A stretch of 64,000 bases of DNA from NCBI GenBank assembly GCA_022432975.1, contig CM039509.1, positions 46,619,167 through 46,683,166 on the forward strand, read 5' to 3'. Below are positions 35,801-46,565 of the stretch, in pieces. The position numbers and the translations under genes are program-made. The DNA comes from Begonia masoniana (lineage: Eukaryota > Streptophyta > Magnoliopsida > Cucurbitales > Begoniaceae). The notes under the pieces are model-generated. The model saw nothing but the letters and a program-made list of their open reading frames with translations, ran no database searches and was not told where the DNA came from. How positions within the stretch are numbered: the stretch's first letter is position 1; every line of letters begins with the position of its first letter.

Positions 35801-37212
35801 AGGATCGAGATTGTCTAAGAGGGGGGTGAATTAGACTTTTAAACTTAATTTATTAAGCTATTCAATTTCTCTCTTGTTACTAACTGGTTAGAACACAGCA
35901 AATAAGCAAACAGTAAATATGAGAGAGAGAATGTTGACACCACAATTTTTAACGTGGTTCGGCCAAGCTTGCCTACGTCCACGCTCCAAGGCTCCCCCTT
36001 GAAGATTCTTAACCTTCTACAAATGAGAAAAAAACAAGATCGAAATTCCGGGCTTCGATCTACTGCCTCTTACACACTGGATTGCTCTTCACGGGCGACG
36101 ATCCACAGCCTTTTACAGAATAGTGAGTTTGTAAAAAATCAGAACAAACTACTCTCCCTCAAAGATTAAATCTCAAGTTCAGGATTCGAGAGGAGTAGAT
36201 GAAAAATTACAGAGTATGAGAATTTCGCACGTTAGGGCTCAGAAAATGATTTTCGCAAAAAGTTATTTCTTCGAGCTATCTTCTTTGCTTAAATACTCTA
36301 TCTGCTAATCGGCTCTAGGTATTGAATGCTCCTTATCCGAATGTGGAAACTTTGTTACCGTTGGAGCAGCATCCGTACAAAGTAGATAGCCGTTGCATTC
36401 TGAAGTTGCTATCGTGCTTCGCCATTAATGATCAGGAGTTAAAGCTCTGGGCAAGGTCACTGTTGCTTCGCGGTTATTTTGAATTCTGGTGGAAGATCAC
36501 CGGTGGAAGTCTTTAAAATACTATCGGCAGAAGCACCTTGAAACGCCATAGGATGATGCGACATTAAGTGCTTGAACCGGTACCGACAGATGTAACTTGA
36601 AATGCTATCAGCAGATGTAAGCTTTGAACGCCATCGGCAGATGCAACTTGAAATGCTATCGGCAGATGTAAGCTTTGAACGCCATCGGCAGAAGCATTAT
36701 AGCGCTGAACCGCCATCGGTATAAGTTTCTTTAACCAGTTGAACCGCTATCGATAGATGCAGCTTTGCAATTCTCGAACCAGTACTGTTTATTGGTAAAC
36801 GTAGCTTTTGTCGTGTAGCGATCGGTAGATGTAACCTTTTCTTCGCTAAGCCACCGAAATATATTGTTTGTCGGTAGAAGTCTTCTTTTGAATATTATCG
36901 GTAGATGTAGGCTTTGAGAACTCGAAATGCAATCGATAGAAGTAGTCTTTTAAATACTTCTCCTTTGGACGACTTCACCGGTGGGTGAACACTTTGTCTA
37001 TCGATCTTTCAGCCCTGTTAAACTATTTAGCTCTGTACACTTAATCACAGTTGTTAAACAACTAAAATACCCTTTCCAAAGACATTTACAACAGATTAAA
37101 CCACAAGCATAATTCATTATTCTCATTTAATAAACATAATCAAATTAAATACTTAACATACTAAATACATCATCAAAAACTTAGTTAGACTTAAACACTA
37201 TTTAAGTCAACA
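35801..37212. mobile_element. 1.4-kb LTR-like insertion
   Basis: Inserted in the hAT C-terminus with the 5-bp duplication GTGGT (35796-35800, 37213-37217). On the minus strand it begins TGTTGACTTAAAT. The other end carries the 'aggatcgagattgtctaaga' sequence followed by 'ggggggtgaattagac', and 'aacgtggttcggcc' lies further in; I associate these with long plant LTRs. No coding sequence. Around 36530-36970 are irregular repeats of the type 'atcggcagatgtaagcttt' carrying the ATCGGnnGATGT core. Confidence 0.65.
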
Positions 37213-37620
37213 GTGGTGGATGAGTTTGACAAATGTATGTTTTAAATTTTTTCCTATTCTTTTTAGTAATTACTATACATTATATACTTACTTTAGAACT
37301 TATATTTTACAAATTTTACATCACCATATGGAGATAGCGAATCAATTCAAATTAGCGAATAGTGAGAACATCTAATTTCCTTGGTGTATGTTTGATTTTT
37401 TTTACTTCATTTTCTATTTAATTATATTTTTTTGTATCTTTTAGAGATGACATTTAGTATTTTTTCATTTTTGCAGGTTTGTAGAACAATAGCCGATATT
37501 TCCTAATATAATGGTTGGAGAATGAATGACATTGTATGTAACGACCCCTGTTCCCAGCAAGATATTGTCCGCTCTGGGGATTGGGCCGCAGCCCAATATC
37601 CTCCCCTCACGGCTTTGTTT

Positions 37621-37727
37621 GGCGAGAGCACTTCCCAGAAGGTCACCCAACCTGGAATTGCTCTCGCCGAAGCCCTCTTAACTTCGGAGTTCTTATGGGA
37701 TCCGTTGTCAATTGTGCTCCAAAACGC
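37621..37727 (-). ncRNA. 5S rRNA-like region of Cassandra 3' LTR
   Basis: On the minus strand: 'GGATCCCATAAGAACTCCG', 'AAGTTAAGAGGGCTTCGGCG', 'AGAGCAATTCCAGG' and 'TTGGGTGACCTTCTGGGAAG', in the same order as in plant 5S rRNA. These cover the internal A box, intermediate element and C box of the polymerase III type 1 promoter. The 5' third of 5S is diverged. Known Cassandra elements transcribe this region; transcription here is inferred. Confidence 0.8.
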
Positions 37728-38069
37728 GTCTTACTATATTGGGAGGGTCTCTTTACATATGTTTCATTTCCACATACTTCCCCAAGCGCTGTGGGATTGT
37801 GACGACCCCCTTTTTACGACCCGTCACCTTCCGGCTCGCCCGCGCGGACGTACCGCCATCCGGGTTCCGGTTCGTGCAGCCATCGTACCATACTTACATA
37901 TCCGGGTCATCACAATCACCCCCCCTTGGGGGCCCAACGTCCTCGTTGGCCACAATTCCGGTTGGGTACAGGCTCTGATACCATTTGTAACGACCCCTAT
38001 TCCCAGCAAGATATTGTCCGCTCTGGGGATTGGGCCGCAGCCCAATATCCTCCCCTCACGGCTTTGTTT

Positions 38070-38176
38070 GGCGAGAGCACTTCCCAGAAGGTCACCCAAC
38101 CTGGAATTGCTCTCGCCGAAGCCCTCTTAACTTCGGAGTTCTTATGGGATCCGTTGTCAATTGTGCTCCAAAACGC
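38070..38176 (-). ncRNA. 5S rRNA-like region of Cassandra 5' LTR
   Basis: Identical by inspection to the copy at 37621-37727, including the A-box and C-box segments. In minus orientation this is the upstream LTR, so polymerase III or II transcription could start here. Confidence 0.8.
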
Positions 38177-38949
38177 GTCTTACTATATTGGGAGGGTCTC
38201 TTTACATATGTTTCATTTCCACATACTTCCCCAAGCGCTGTGGGATTGTGACGACCCCCTTTTTACGACCCGTCACCTTCCGGCTCGCCCGCGCGGACGT
38301 ACCGCCATCCGGGTTCCGGTTCGTGCAGCCATCGTACCATACTTACATATCCGGGTCATCACATTGTAGCTTTACTAACTTGTTTTACGTACAATGATTT
38401 TTACTTTATGGTTGGATAATAAATATTATGAATTTTTGTTGTGTTAATGACATTGTATAAAGAATATTATGAATCTTTGTTGTGTTATGTACAACTTGAA
38501 ATTTTTTGATGTGTGAAAATTAAAAATAGAGCTTTTAAACAATTCAATTATACTGTTGCAACAAGACTTGTACGAAGTTTCATCACTTCTGTATCATCAT
38601 CTTCTTAAAGGTATGATTATTTAATTTTTATATATATGCTTTATATATTTTACTCCTGTTCAATTAAATTTTTATATATTTTTTATAGCCACCAGCACAA
38701 TTAAATTAATTGTTTTTTTTTTTTTTTGAATTTAGAATTTTTTATTAAAAAATAATTAATAATGGGAAAATCGGAATCGGACTAGAATCGGAATCGAAAT
38801 TCTGGTACGGTTATTTCGATTCCAGTTTTGGTCCGGTCCTTAAAAAATTTTTAATGGTACCGGTTCTAAAAATTGAAAACTGAATTTTATTGGTCCGATC
38901 CTAATCTTTTTTAAAACCGAACCGGACCATCAACACTCCTACGTACACC

Positions 38950-39308
38950 CATTATTTAAATTTAGTGACTGCATGTCTGATTGGAAACTGGTTACTAAAT
39001 GTTTAAAAGTGCTCATAAAAAAGGACATTTTTGTGGATTTTGGTCTTGTTCTTTCCTTTGAAGAGTAGACATAAAAGGCAGCTTTGAAAGAACATTAAAC
39101 TATAGCCAAGGTTGGTGTCTTCATTGTTGATCAACTTGGGTCCTATTTTCATGTCAGTGTACTATTAATTTATAGGGGAAAGGTGTAGAGCAAGAATTAG
39201 ACTATGAAGAAGGTAGCGGAGCATTAGTCGGGCAAATGGAGTAGGTTGCATTGTAGAATAGTCAAGGCATACCTTTTAGAAAGTAATGCGTTTGAGTTCA
39301 TTTGCAGT
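38950..39308. other. Intergenic, nothing recognised
   Basis: Sequence just outside hAT copy 2 up to the start of the interrupted element at about 39310. No coding or repeat feature is supported. Confidence 0.5.
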
Positions 39309-40013
39309 ACATTACTGTTGTGAAAAATAGTTCGCAAGTGTACGAGTCACAACAAGTAATAAAGTGATAAATAGAGTGTCGAACCCACCAGGACTTTTGA
39401 ATTAATAATCAAACAAAATTAATTTCAGTCTAATTTGAATAATGATATTTTAGTGAATTTGGATTCAAAATAAAGTAAGAGCAATTGATTAAATAACAGC
39501 AATTTAAACGAGTTTTAAAATATAATAAAAGAACTCCAGGGTTTCTAATTTCACCTAAATTAATCATATTTAGTATTCCTAATTCAATTCATTAATTTCT
39601 ATTTTTATGTGTTGATGGCAATTTCACAAAACTATTTATCAATCTCTCTCGAGTAATAATAAACTTATTCAACTAACGAATTATTACCTCTCGGTCTTTA
39701 ATCTTGAGAATTAATTGAATACATTAAGAACGAGAAATTAAAATACCATATAAACGCATTAGCTATCTCTAGTCTAACATCTTTTTCATGATAAAATATT
39801 CAGTGCAAGATTATTTATTACCTCTTGGTCTCAAAATAATCCTACGAATATGTTATTGTTGATCAAACAATCGCAAGCTTTAAGAACAGAATAATTTATT
39901 TAACACAATATCGAAACAGAAAAATAACCACTTGAATTAAAGGAAAAACTAAATAGTCATAATTCGGCTACATCGTAGTCCTAGAAAAGAAAATTAGTTC
40001 ATGCTAGGATAAA

Positions 40014-42429
40014 TGTAACACCCGTAATGTTTCTATAACGTGTGGAGCGTTAGATTTAGAGGAGTGAGGGTAATTTAATGTTAGTTGGTGAAGGGTTTAG
40101 AAGTGATTCTATGAGAAGAGATGTTTGAAAAGTCAAACCAACACAACAACCAATAAGAAAACAAAACTAATAATTTAAAAGTATGAAAAAGAATGAAATG
40201 TAGGGTTTTAGGGATGCCTTTCACGTTGGAAGAAAAAGACAAAAGGGAAGGGTTTGAATTGGTATTTTAAAGAAATGGGTGGAGGGAAATAAAAAGGTAA
40301 AATTTTTTTAGTTAAAAAGATAATTTTGGTTCATTCTTTATCCTTCTCCATCGTGAAAACCCTTGGCCTCCATTGTTGATGCTCTAAGCTTTCCTTTGGT
40401 GAAGAAACTAGCAAGGTTAGTGAATAAATTGAGTGGGTTTTAGTTGTATACAAATTAGGGTTAGTTTGTGGTGATTTTTAGGGTAGTTTTGATTGTTTTG
40501 GTTAGGGTTTGGAAAACCCTAACCATGGAGTCCGAATTTTTGGTTTCAAAGGAGTGTTTTCTTTCCAAATTTGGTATTTTAGTTGTTGAATGGATTAGTT
40601 TAGTTGGTTTTTAGAGAGAAATAGAAGATTGGAAGTAAGTTGTGAAAAATCGATTTTTCACTCAAAGTGTGCCGGTTCTGTTTTTACATTTCTGGTTTGG
40701 CCAAGTTGGTTGTTTGGTTAATTTGAGGATTTCAATGGATAGTAGACGTGTAGAGGTTTACGAATTGGGGTGGCACGTCGAAATCCGTTGAAAAACGAGA
40801 AAGTTATGGCCGTTTGAACTTGGACGGTATAGATTGTAGTAAAAATCGGATTTAAAGAGTTAGGTTGAAAAGTTAGTGTTAGTTTGGTTTAGTTGATTTC
40901 TTTAGAATCCCTTAGTTTGTCACTAAGTGTATTTTCCTTATTTGTTAGGTAATCGAGCGAGTAGTTTGGTTGGACGAAGTGACAGAACTTTTCTGGAGCA
41001 ATCAGGTAAGTAGTGGATTGAATCGTTTCGCCTTCGGGCCTACACCATAGAACGGTAGGGTTAACAGTTATTTATTTCGCGTTGTGTGGTGTGTGTTGCA
41101 TATTGGTTGACATGCATCATGGTTTGTTTTATTGCATGGTAAGTTTGCGAACGTGAAATGTAATCAGATAAAGTGAACGGCAAAAATTTTCTTGATTAGA
41201 GTGCCTTGTCGGAAACAAGTGCTGGAGTGTAGCACCCCGAAGTGATCTCTATGAGAGATGACCGACTAAAACACTGAGTCTTGATTGGAGTGGCCTTGTC
41301 GGGAATAAGTGCTGGAGCGTAGCACCCCGAGGGGACCTCTATGAAGGATTAACTGGCTAAAATACGTAATGGTGGTTCTGGGAATGGCCGTCCTGTACGA
41401 TTATGGGATGTGGGCTTACCCGGTTCACACAGCTTATGAAATGATTAAAGCAATGAACGGCAAATAAGCACAACTGATTGTTAGAAACAACATGTGATAG
41501 GATTAGCTGCATAGTGTTTTCATAGCATTCGTTATTCCTTATTTACTAAGCATTAGGCTTACGTTTTGTGTTCTATGGTGTAGGTGACGAGTATTACTCA
41601 GGTGAGGTAGAGGAGACAGCCTAGGACTAGGCAGCAGTCGGAGGAGTACGGGGTACGCCGGTGCAGGCTATTGTCGGGGTGTCTTGGCCATTGTCTTCCT
41701 CGGGTATTTTGTGGGAGTTTGATGTAGAATGTTTTTACAAGTATTTTGGAAAGGATTTACTTGGAGAAAAGTTAGAAAAGTGGAGAGATTTGGTATGTTG
41801 TGTTGTAAATATTTTCTTAGCTATTTTGGACGTTTACGAGTCGGTTGTGTTGTTGGATAGTGGTTGCAAATATTTGGAATGTTAAACTAGTTTGATTTCT
41901 GGTTTGAGTTTTTGAAAATTTTAGGCGTTATGCCGCTCATTTCGATTTTAAAATAAACGACGTCGGGTTTAGTTTCTCTATTTTTTTATTACCCGTTTTA
42001 ATTTGGTTTTTCAAGATTTTTACGGGACACGAAGTTAATGGTGTCGGGATGGTGTGGTAAAAATTTTAGAATTTTTGGAGGTGTTTAGCTCAAGCAAAAT
42101 TGAAGAAAGAGGGAGAAAAGGTGCAAAAAAAAATTAAAAAGAGGCATTTTTGGTGGCTGGCACCCGAGAGGGTGCCGAACGTTCGGCGTTGCTCGCGCGG
42201 CGCCCAGCGCACCAAGACCAGAATCTTTTTTATTTTTTTCTATTTCCAAAATATTTTAACTCGACCTTTTTTGACGTATTTTACGCACGTTTTCCAACAT
42301 TTTCTGATGGTTCGAAAAACCCAAAAATCGAGTCGAAAATTCTACGAAAGTTATTTTAAACATCGTTTTAAACACGGTTTGGGTTAGCAAAGTAGCGCAC
42401 CGAGCCGGGGTGGGTTCGGGGGCGTTACA
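40014..42429 (-). mobile_element. Long solo LTR 3 (same family, minus orientation)
   Basis: 2416 bp bounded by the perfect 5-bp duplication ATAAA (40009-40013, 42430-42434). On the minus strand it begins TGTAACGCCCCCGAACCC and ends CGGGTGTTACA, as in the solo LTRs at 24070 and 27568 but in the other orientation. Around 41198-41370 a unit of about 80 bp is present twice ('gtgctggagtgtagcacccc' and 'gtgctggagcgtagcacccc'). There is no coding sequence; the 74-codon frame at 41661 resembles nothing known. Confidence 0.8.
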
Positions 42430-42667
42430 ATAAAGAGAAACAACAAGAATGATTAAGATGTTTATAGTTTAGAAGAGAAAGAGAAAGAAAAACTATGTTG
42501 AAATTCAGTTCCCGAAGCTCTCGCTCCGTTCCAGTCTCCATCTCTATCTCCAAACCTCCTTCCTTGCCTGAATGCGCCCTCTCCCTAAGTTAACCTAATT
42601 CTCATATAATCTGCCGCGCACGATTATCCTCAACGGTTGGGATTAAAATGGATTAAAACAATTAAAA

Positions 42668-42925
42668 TAGCCGATCGATCGCTTGAGGTGTAGACGATCG
42701 ATCGGCACACTTTCTGCTTTGCATAAAATACCGCTTCAGCAGATCGATCGCCTAAATGTGGCCGATCGATCGGCTATGCCTCTGCTCCATCATCTTGTAG
42801 TAGTTTCAACCGATCGATCGCCTAGATGTGGGCGATCGATCGGTAACTCTTCTGCTGGCAACTCTTCTTCTCGTCCTTAAATTCTCCATCAGTTGATCGA
42901 TTGTCCAGATTTGGCGATCGAGCGG
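42668..42925. repeat. Four ~75-bp repeats with CGATCGATCG inverted pairs
   Basis: Four tandem units each hold two copies of CGATCGATCG or a close variant, about 15 bp apart and in inverted relation (for example 'gatcgatcgcctaaatgtgg' followed by 'ccgatcgatcggc'). Each unit can form a hairpin. The fourth unit is more diverged. They are very rich in GATC and CpG compared with the surroundings. Confidence 0.75.
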
Positions 42926-43090
42926 CGATGCCTCTGTTCACCGCCACACTTTAATAGTTGATGCTTAACCTGTTAAATTTAATTTTATCTGCACACTTAT
43001 ACCAGAAACGTTAAATTCATTCAAATGCTTGATAAAAATTTATCAAATCAAGTATAAAAGAGCATAATTAAGTGTGTAAAATACACACTT

Positions 43091-43485
43091 ATCGATTACA
43101 CTATAGACTAATGTTCCATATACTATATTATTTTATATTCTTAAAATATTTGCTCACATATCAAACAATGATTAGTGCATGTACAAGAATTTTTGTCGTT
43201 GAATTAGTTGTTTTACCCCAATTTCTAACTAGTTCGACGATTTTTAATTTAATTTCAAAATTTATTGATTTTCTCTCCGTCGATTTCTAATTTTGTAAAA
43301 AAACTAATAAGATTGAAATCGTATTAAGAATCATCGAAAGATTTTAGAAATATGATTAAAATATATGATTAAATGAAAATAAAGTATAAATGTGTTGAAT
43401 TTAACATATAAATTGATGACAAAGTCTAAATGGTTGATAAATAAAGGGTGCATCCTAAAATTAAAACTAGTTTAAGAATAATCTA
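43091..43485. other. Intergenic, AT-rich
   Basis: No feature is supported between the older LTR-like element and hAT copy 3. Confidence 0.5.
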
Positions 43486-43944
43486 TAAATTAGTAGGGGT
43501 GGGCAACTTGTGGTTCGGTTCGGTTTTGAAGAGGAACAGAACCAAACCGATCACAATTCAGTTTCAAATTTGGAGTCCGAAACCGGTTGGGAAACCAACC
43601 AGAACCGAACCAAAAGTTTCGGTTTGGTTCCGGTTCTACAACATATTTTTAAAAATTTTAAATAATATAAAATATATTATATATATTCCAAAAAAATATA
43701 CCCAAATAAAAAAAAATAGTTTTGTTAATATCGCATAATATCATAACAAAATGATTGAATATAACAAAATATAAAAACAAACTGAACCATCAAGTAAGTA
43801 ATATTATCTGTTATCAAAAAAAGAAAATTCAAAAAATGCTGAATAATATTCGCTACAAGTCTTCAACTATTCCACCAATATTGGATGAATATCTTCATCT
43901 CCATTAGTCGATGTGAAATCTGCAAAATGTAGTTGATAAACCAA

Positions 43945-45987
43945 TTAGATAAAATGAATTAGAAATATGAAACAAAAAGAAAATGAAGATGTAAAACAGT
44001 ACACACCTTGTTCAACCTTGTCAATATCAGTCACTGAATAATTAATATTAGTAGATTGATGTTTTGCCGTCCGAATCCAACTTTGAGTGCAAATAAGCGC
44101 CTCGACAGTCTTTGGGGAAAAAGAACTACGAAATGAATCGAGTACACGTCCTCCGCTACTAAAAGATGACTTCGAAGCAACTGTTGAAATGAGGATAACT
44201 ATTACATCCCTTGCCATTTTACTCAATAGTGAAAATTTCAAAGAATTCACTTTCCACCATGCTAGAATTTCACTTTTATCAGAAAACCTTTATAGTCCTT
44301 CAGATAAATATTGATGAACTTCAGTCTTATTAGTTGAATTGTCATGCTCATTATGACGATTACAAAACATCTCATACATCTTATTGTGGGCCAAACTACT
44401 ACGTTGTCTCATTACGGTAGAAGTCGTTCCAACTGTTATAGTAGAATTGTCTTCTGAAATTTCAATACCAAAATCATATTTATAATGGAGATATAATCTT
44501 TCTATTATAATTTCTACTTGTCTCACTATATCATTTGCCCTCTTACTATCAAACAACATGGTGAGACAATGTTTCAAAAACTCCATTTTACATCTAGGAT
44601 CTAGTACAGTTGCCACATATATCAACATATTGAACTTATCACAACTCCCCCAATATTTATCAAACTTTCTTTGCATGTCAATAGTCATTCTCCTCATCAA
44701 TGCATTATCACACTCAGAGTGCTCATGGATTACCATTTTCAAATTACACACTTCACTAATATAAATATTCGAGGCGACATGTGAGGAGGCCGAAACGACA
44801 ACAATTGTATCGTAAAAGATCTTCAAAAACTTGATAAGCTCTCTAATATTAGCTCAGTCTTCTTTTATGGGTGGTCTTTCGCTTTCCTCGCCCAAATCAA
44901 GAAAATTATGATTATCAATTTCAATTAACTTTGCAAAAGCTCTTTCATACTTTTCGGTGCTTTCTAACATCAAATATGTAGAATTCTATCTAATTGGTAA
45001 GTCAAGACAAACATTACTTTTGCAAGTAAAATTTACATTTTCAACACATTTTCTAAATTGTTGTAGCCTTGCAGGGGAAGATCGAACATATTTCACCATT
45101 CTACGAACTCTTGCAATAGACTCTTGATAATCTTTTAAACCATCATACACAATCAAATTCAAAATATGTCCAAAACATTGCACAAGCATGTGTTCCCCAT
45201 TCAAAACTAACTCATTCCAATTTTTAATAGTTTTGACCAAATACGAAATTGCAACATCATTCGAAGAAGTATTGTCAATTGTAATCGTCAAAACATTTTT
45301 AATTCCCCATTCAAACAAGCATCTTTCTACTTCTCGACCAATCGTTTCGCCTTTATGATTCAAAATCAAGCAAAATTTGATAATTCTCTTACACAATATC
45401 TAATCACTATCAATGTAATGAGCAGTTAATACCATGTAATTCAAATTTTGTATAGAAGTCCATGTATCTATAGTCAAGCATACTCGTTGAGATGTTTTTC
45501 TAAAATAATCTTTCAATTTCAGTTTTTCTTTCTCATAAATATTCATAATATCTCGTGCAATGGTATTTCTAGAATGTATGGAAAACTTAGGTTGAACATA
45601 TTGTAAATATGTTCTAAAACCCTCTCATTCAACGAATTTCAAAGGCAATTCATCAATAATAATCATCTTTGCAAGCAATTCTTGACAAGTTGCAAGACTA
45701 AAACAAGTTACATTCGTTCCCCCTCTCATATTCTGATAGCTTAATGTCTTTTGCTTCCTATTGACACTTGCCAACAATTTATTGCAATTAAGGATGTGTT
45801 TTTTCAAGTTTGATGTCTCATTCTTCGATGCATGACATGCATATGACTGTGAGCAATGATTACATTTTGCTCTAGGATTGCTATTATCAGAACTTTCAAT
45901 CTTCGTAAAATGATTCCAAACTTTTGATTTTTTCATTTTCGTTTGACTAAGTGTAGGACCCTTTACACTATCATTAATGCTTTCCAT
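43945..45987 (-). pseudogene. hAT copy 3 transposase pseudogene
   Basis: One long frame from the ATG at 45987, with a BED zinc finger ('CNHCSQSYACHASK', 'LKKHILNCNK'), a core ('TIDNTSSNDVAISY', 'MLVQCFGHILNLIVYDG', 'TVLDPRCKMEFLKHCLTML') and a C-terminal dimerisation domain ('STVASKSSFSSGGRVLD', 'TVEALICTQSWIR'). Five stops interrupt it, near 45625 (TGA), 45400 (TAG), 44986 (TAG), 44854 (TGA) and 44287 (TAA). The frame is otherwise kept throughout, with no frameshift seen. Three of the stops fall where related copies have Trp (TGG to TAG or TGA). It is a recently inactivated transposase. Confidence 0.9.
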
Positions 45988-46035
45988 CCTAAAACAAATT
46001 TAATTAATCAAAATCAACAATAAAATCAAAGACAC

Positions 46036-46565
46036 TACACATATTGCTCTAATACTCTCAGTCATGATAAAACAGCACAGAACAAACAAATAAAACACAT
46101 AAATTGCTCTCGGTCATGTCCGAAGAATCTCCCAAAATAGAAACATTAACTTCACAGTTCACATTATAAAACACACAAATCAAAGACACTACACATGTTG
46201 TTTTAATACTCTCGGTCATAATAAAACAACACATAATAAACAAATAAAACACATAAATTACACTCGGTCACACCCGAAGAGTCTCCCAAAACAAAAACAT
46301 TAAGTAACTATACAGTGCAAAACACATAAATTAAAGACAAAATCAAAGAACAAATATATTCTCGGTCAAAAAACAAAAGAGAGCAAAATCAATGACTTTG
46401 CTCTCGGTAAAAAACAGAAGAGTGCAAAATCATTGATTTTGCTCTCGGTAAAAAACAAAGAAAAATCATTGATTTTTCTCAGTAAAAAACAGAAGAGTGC
46501 AAAATGTGTTTGATTTTGCTCTCTTCTATTTTTGACAGAGAGAAAAATCAATGCTTTTTTCTCTG
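46036..46565 (-). repeat. Leader tandem repeats of hAT copy 3
   Basis: A block of roughly 155 bp is duplicated in tandem (about 46036-46190 and 46193-46320): both copies contain 'actctcggtcat..taaaac' and 'cgaagagtctcccaaaa..'. It is followed by three to four copies of a ~45-bp unit with 'gctctcggtaaaaaacagaa' at 46360-46565. It lies between the 5' end and the start codon of the transposase on the minus strand. Confidence 0.7.

Larger units (their letters stand above)
37537..38363 (-). mobile_element. Cassandra-type TRIM retrotransposon, near-intact
   Basis: Two 378-bp LTRs (37537-37914 and 37986-38363) flank only 71 bp of interior and differ at one position that I can find (g/a at 37550 versus 37999). 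The element is bounded by perfect 5-bp duplications TTGTA (37532-37536, 38364-38368). On the minus strand the LTR starts TGTGATGACCC and ends GGGGTCGTTACA. The interior has a PBS 'TGGTATCAGAGCC' immediately after the 5' LTR and a polypurine tract 'CCAAGGGGGGGTGA' before the 3' LTR, and no coding capacity. Each LTR contains 5S rRNA-like sequence, the hallmark of Cassandra elements. It must be moved by proteins of another retrotransposon. Confidence 0.92.
21372..38941 (+). mobile_element. hAT element copy 2, expanded to 17.6 kb by nested insertions
   Basis: The left end TAAAGGTGTACAAAACCGACC and right end ...CAACACTCCTA are flanked by an 8-bp target duplication with one mismatch (TGTACACC at 21364-21371, CGTACACC at 38942-38949). 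The subterminal sequence is rich in GGTCCGG/CCGGACC. The hAT's own sequence survives in five pieces: 21372-22498, 32986-33577, 34461-35795, 37218-37531 and 38369-38941. Between them sit an LTR retrotransposon, a solo LTR, an LTR-like insertion and a Cassandra TRIM, each with its own 5-bp duplication. The original element would have been about 4 kb, a normal hAT size. Confidence 0.8.
39310..43090. mobile_element. Older LTR-like element, split by a solo LTR
   Basis: The left part (39310-40013) contains 'ttcgcaagtgtacgagtcac' and 'gtcgaacccaccaggactttt', sequences I associate with long plant LTRs. The right part (42430-43090) continues after the solo LTR insertion and ends near 'taaaatacacacttatcg'. 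There is no coding sequence. The borders are approximate and no target duplication could be confirmed. Confidence 0.45.

Noticed and set aside
37621..38176. Genuine 5S rRNA genes
   Set aside because: Only the inner two thirds match, each copy lies inside an LTR with TG...CA ends, and the pair is separated by a PBS and polypurine tract. They are Cassandra LTRs, not a 5S array.
37522..38369. Long open frames of 147-202 codons over the Cassandra element
   Set aside because: They run through LTR sequence in several frames, are repeated in both LTRs, and lie antisense to the 5S-like region. Cassandra elements encode no protein.
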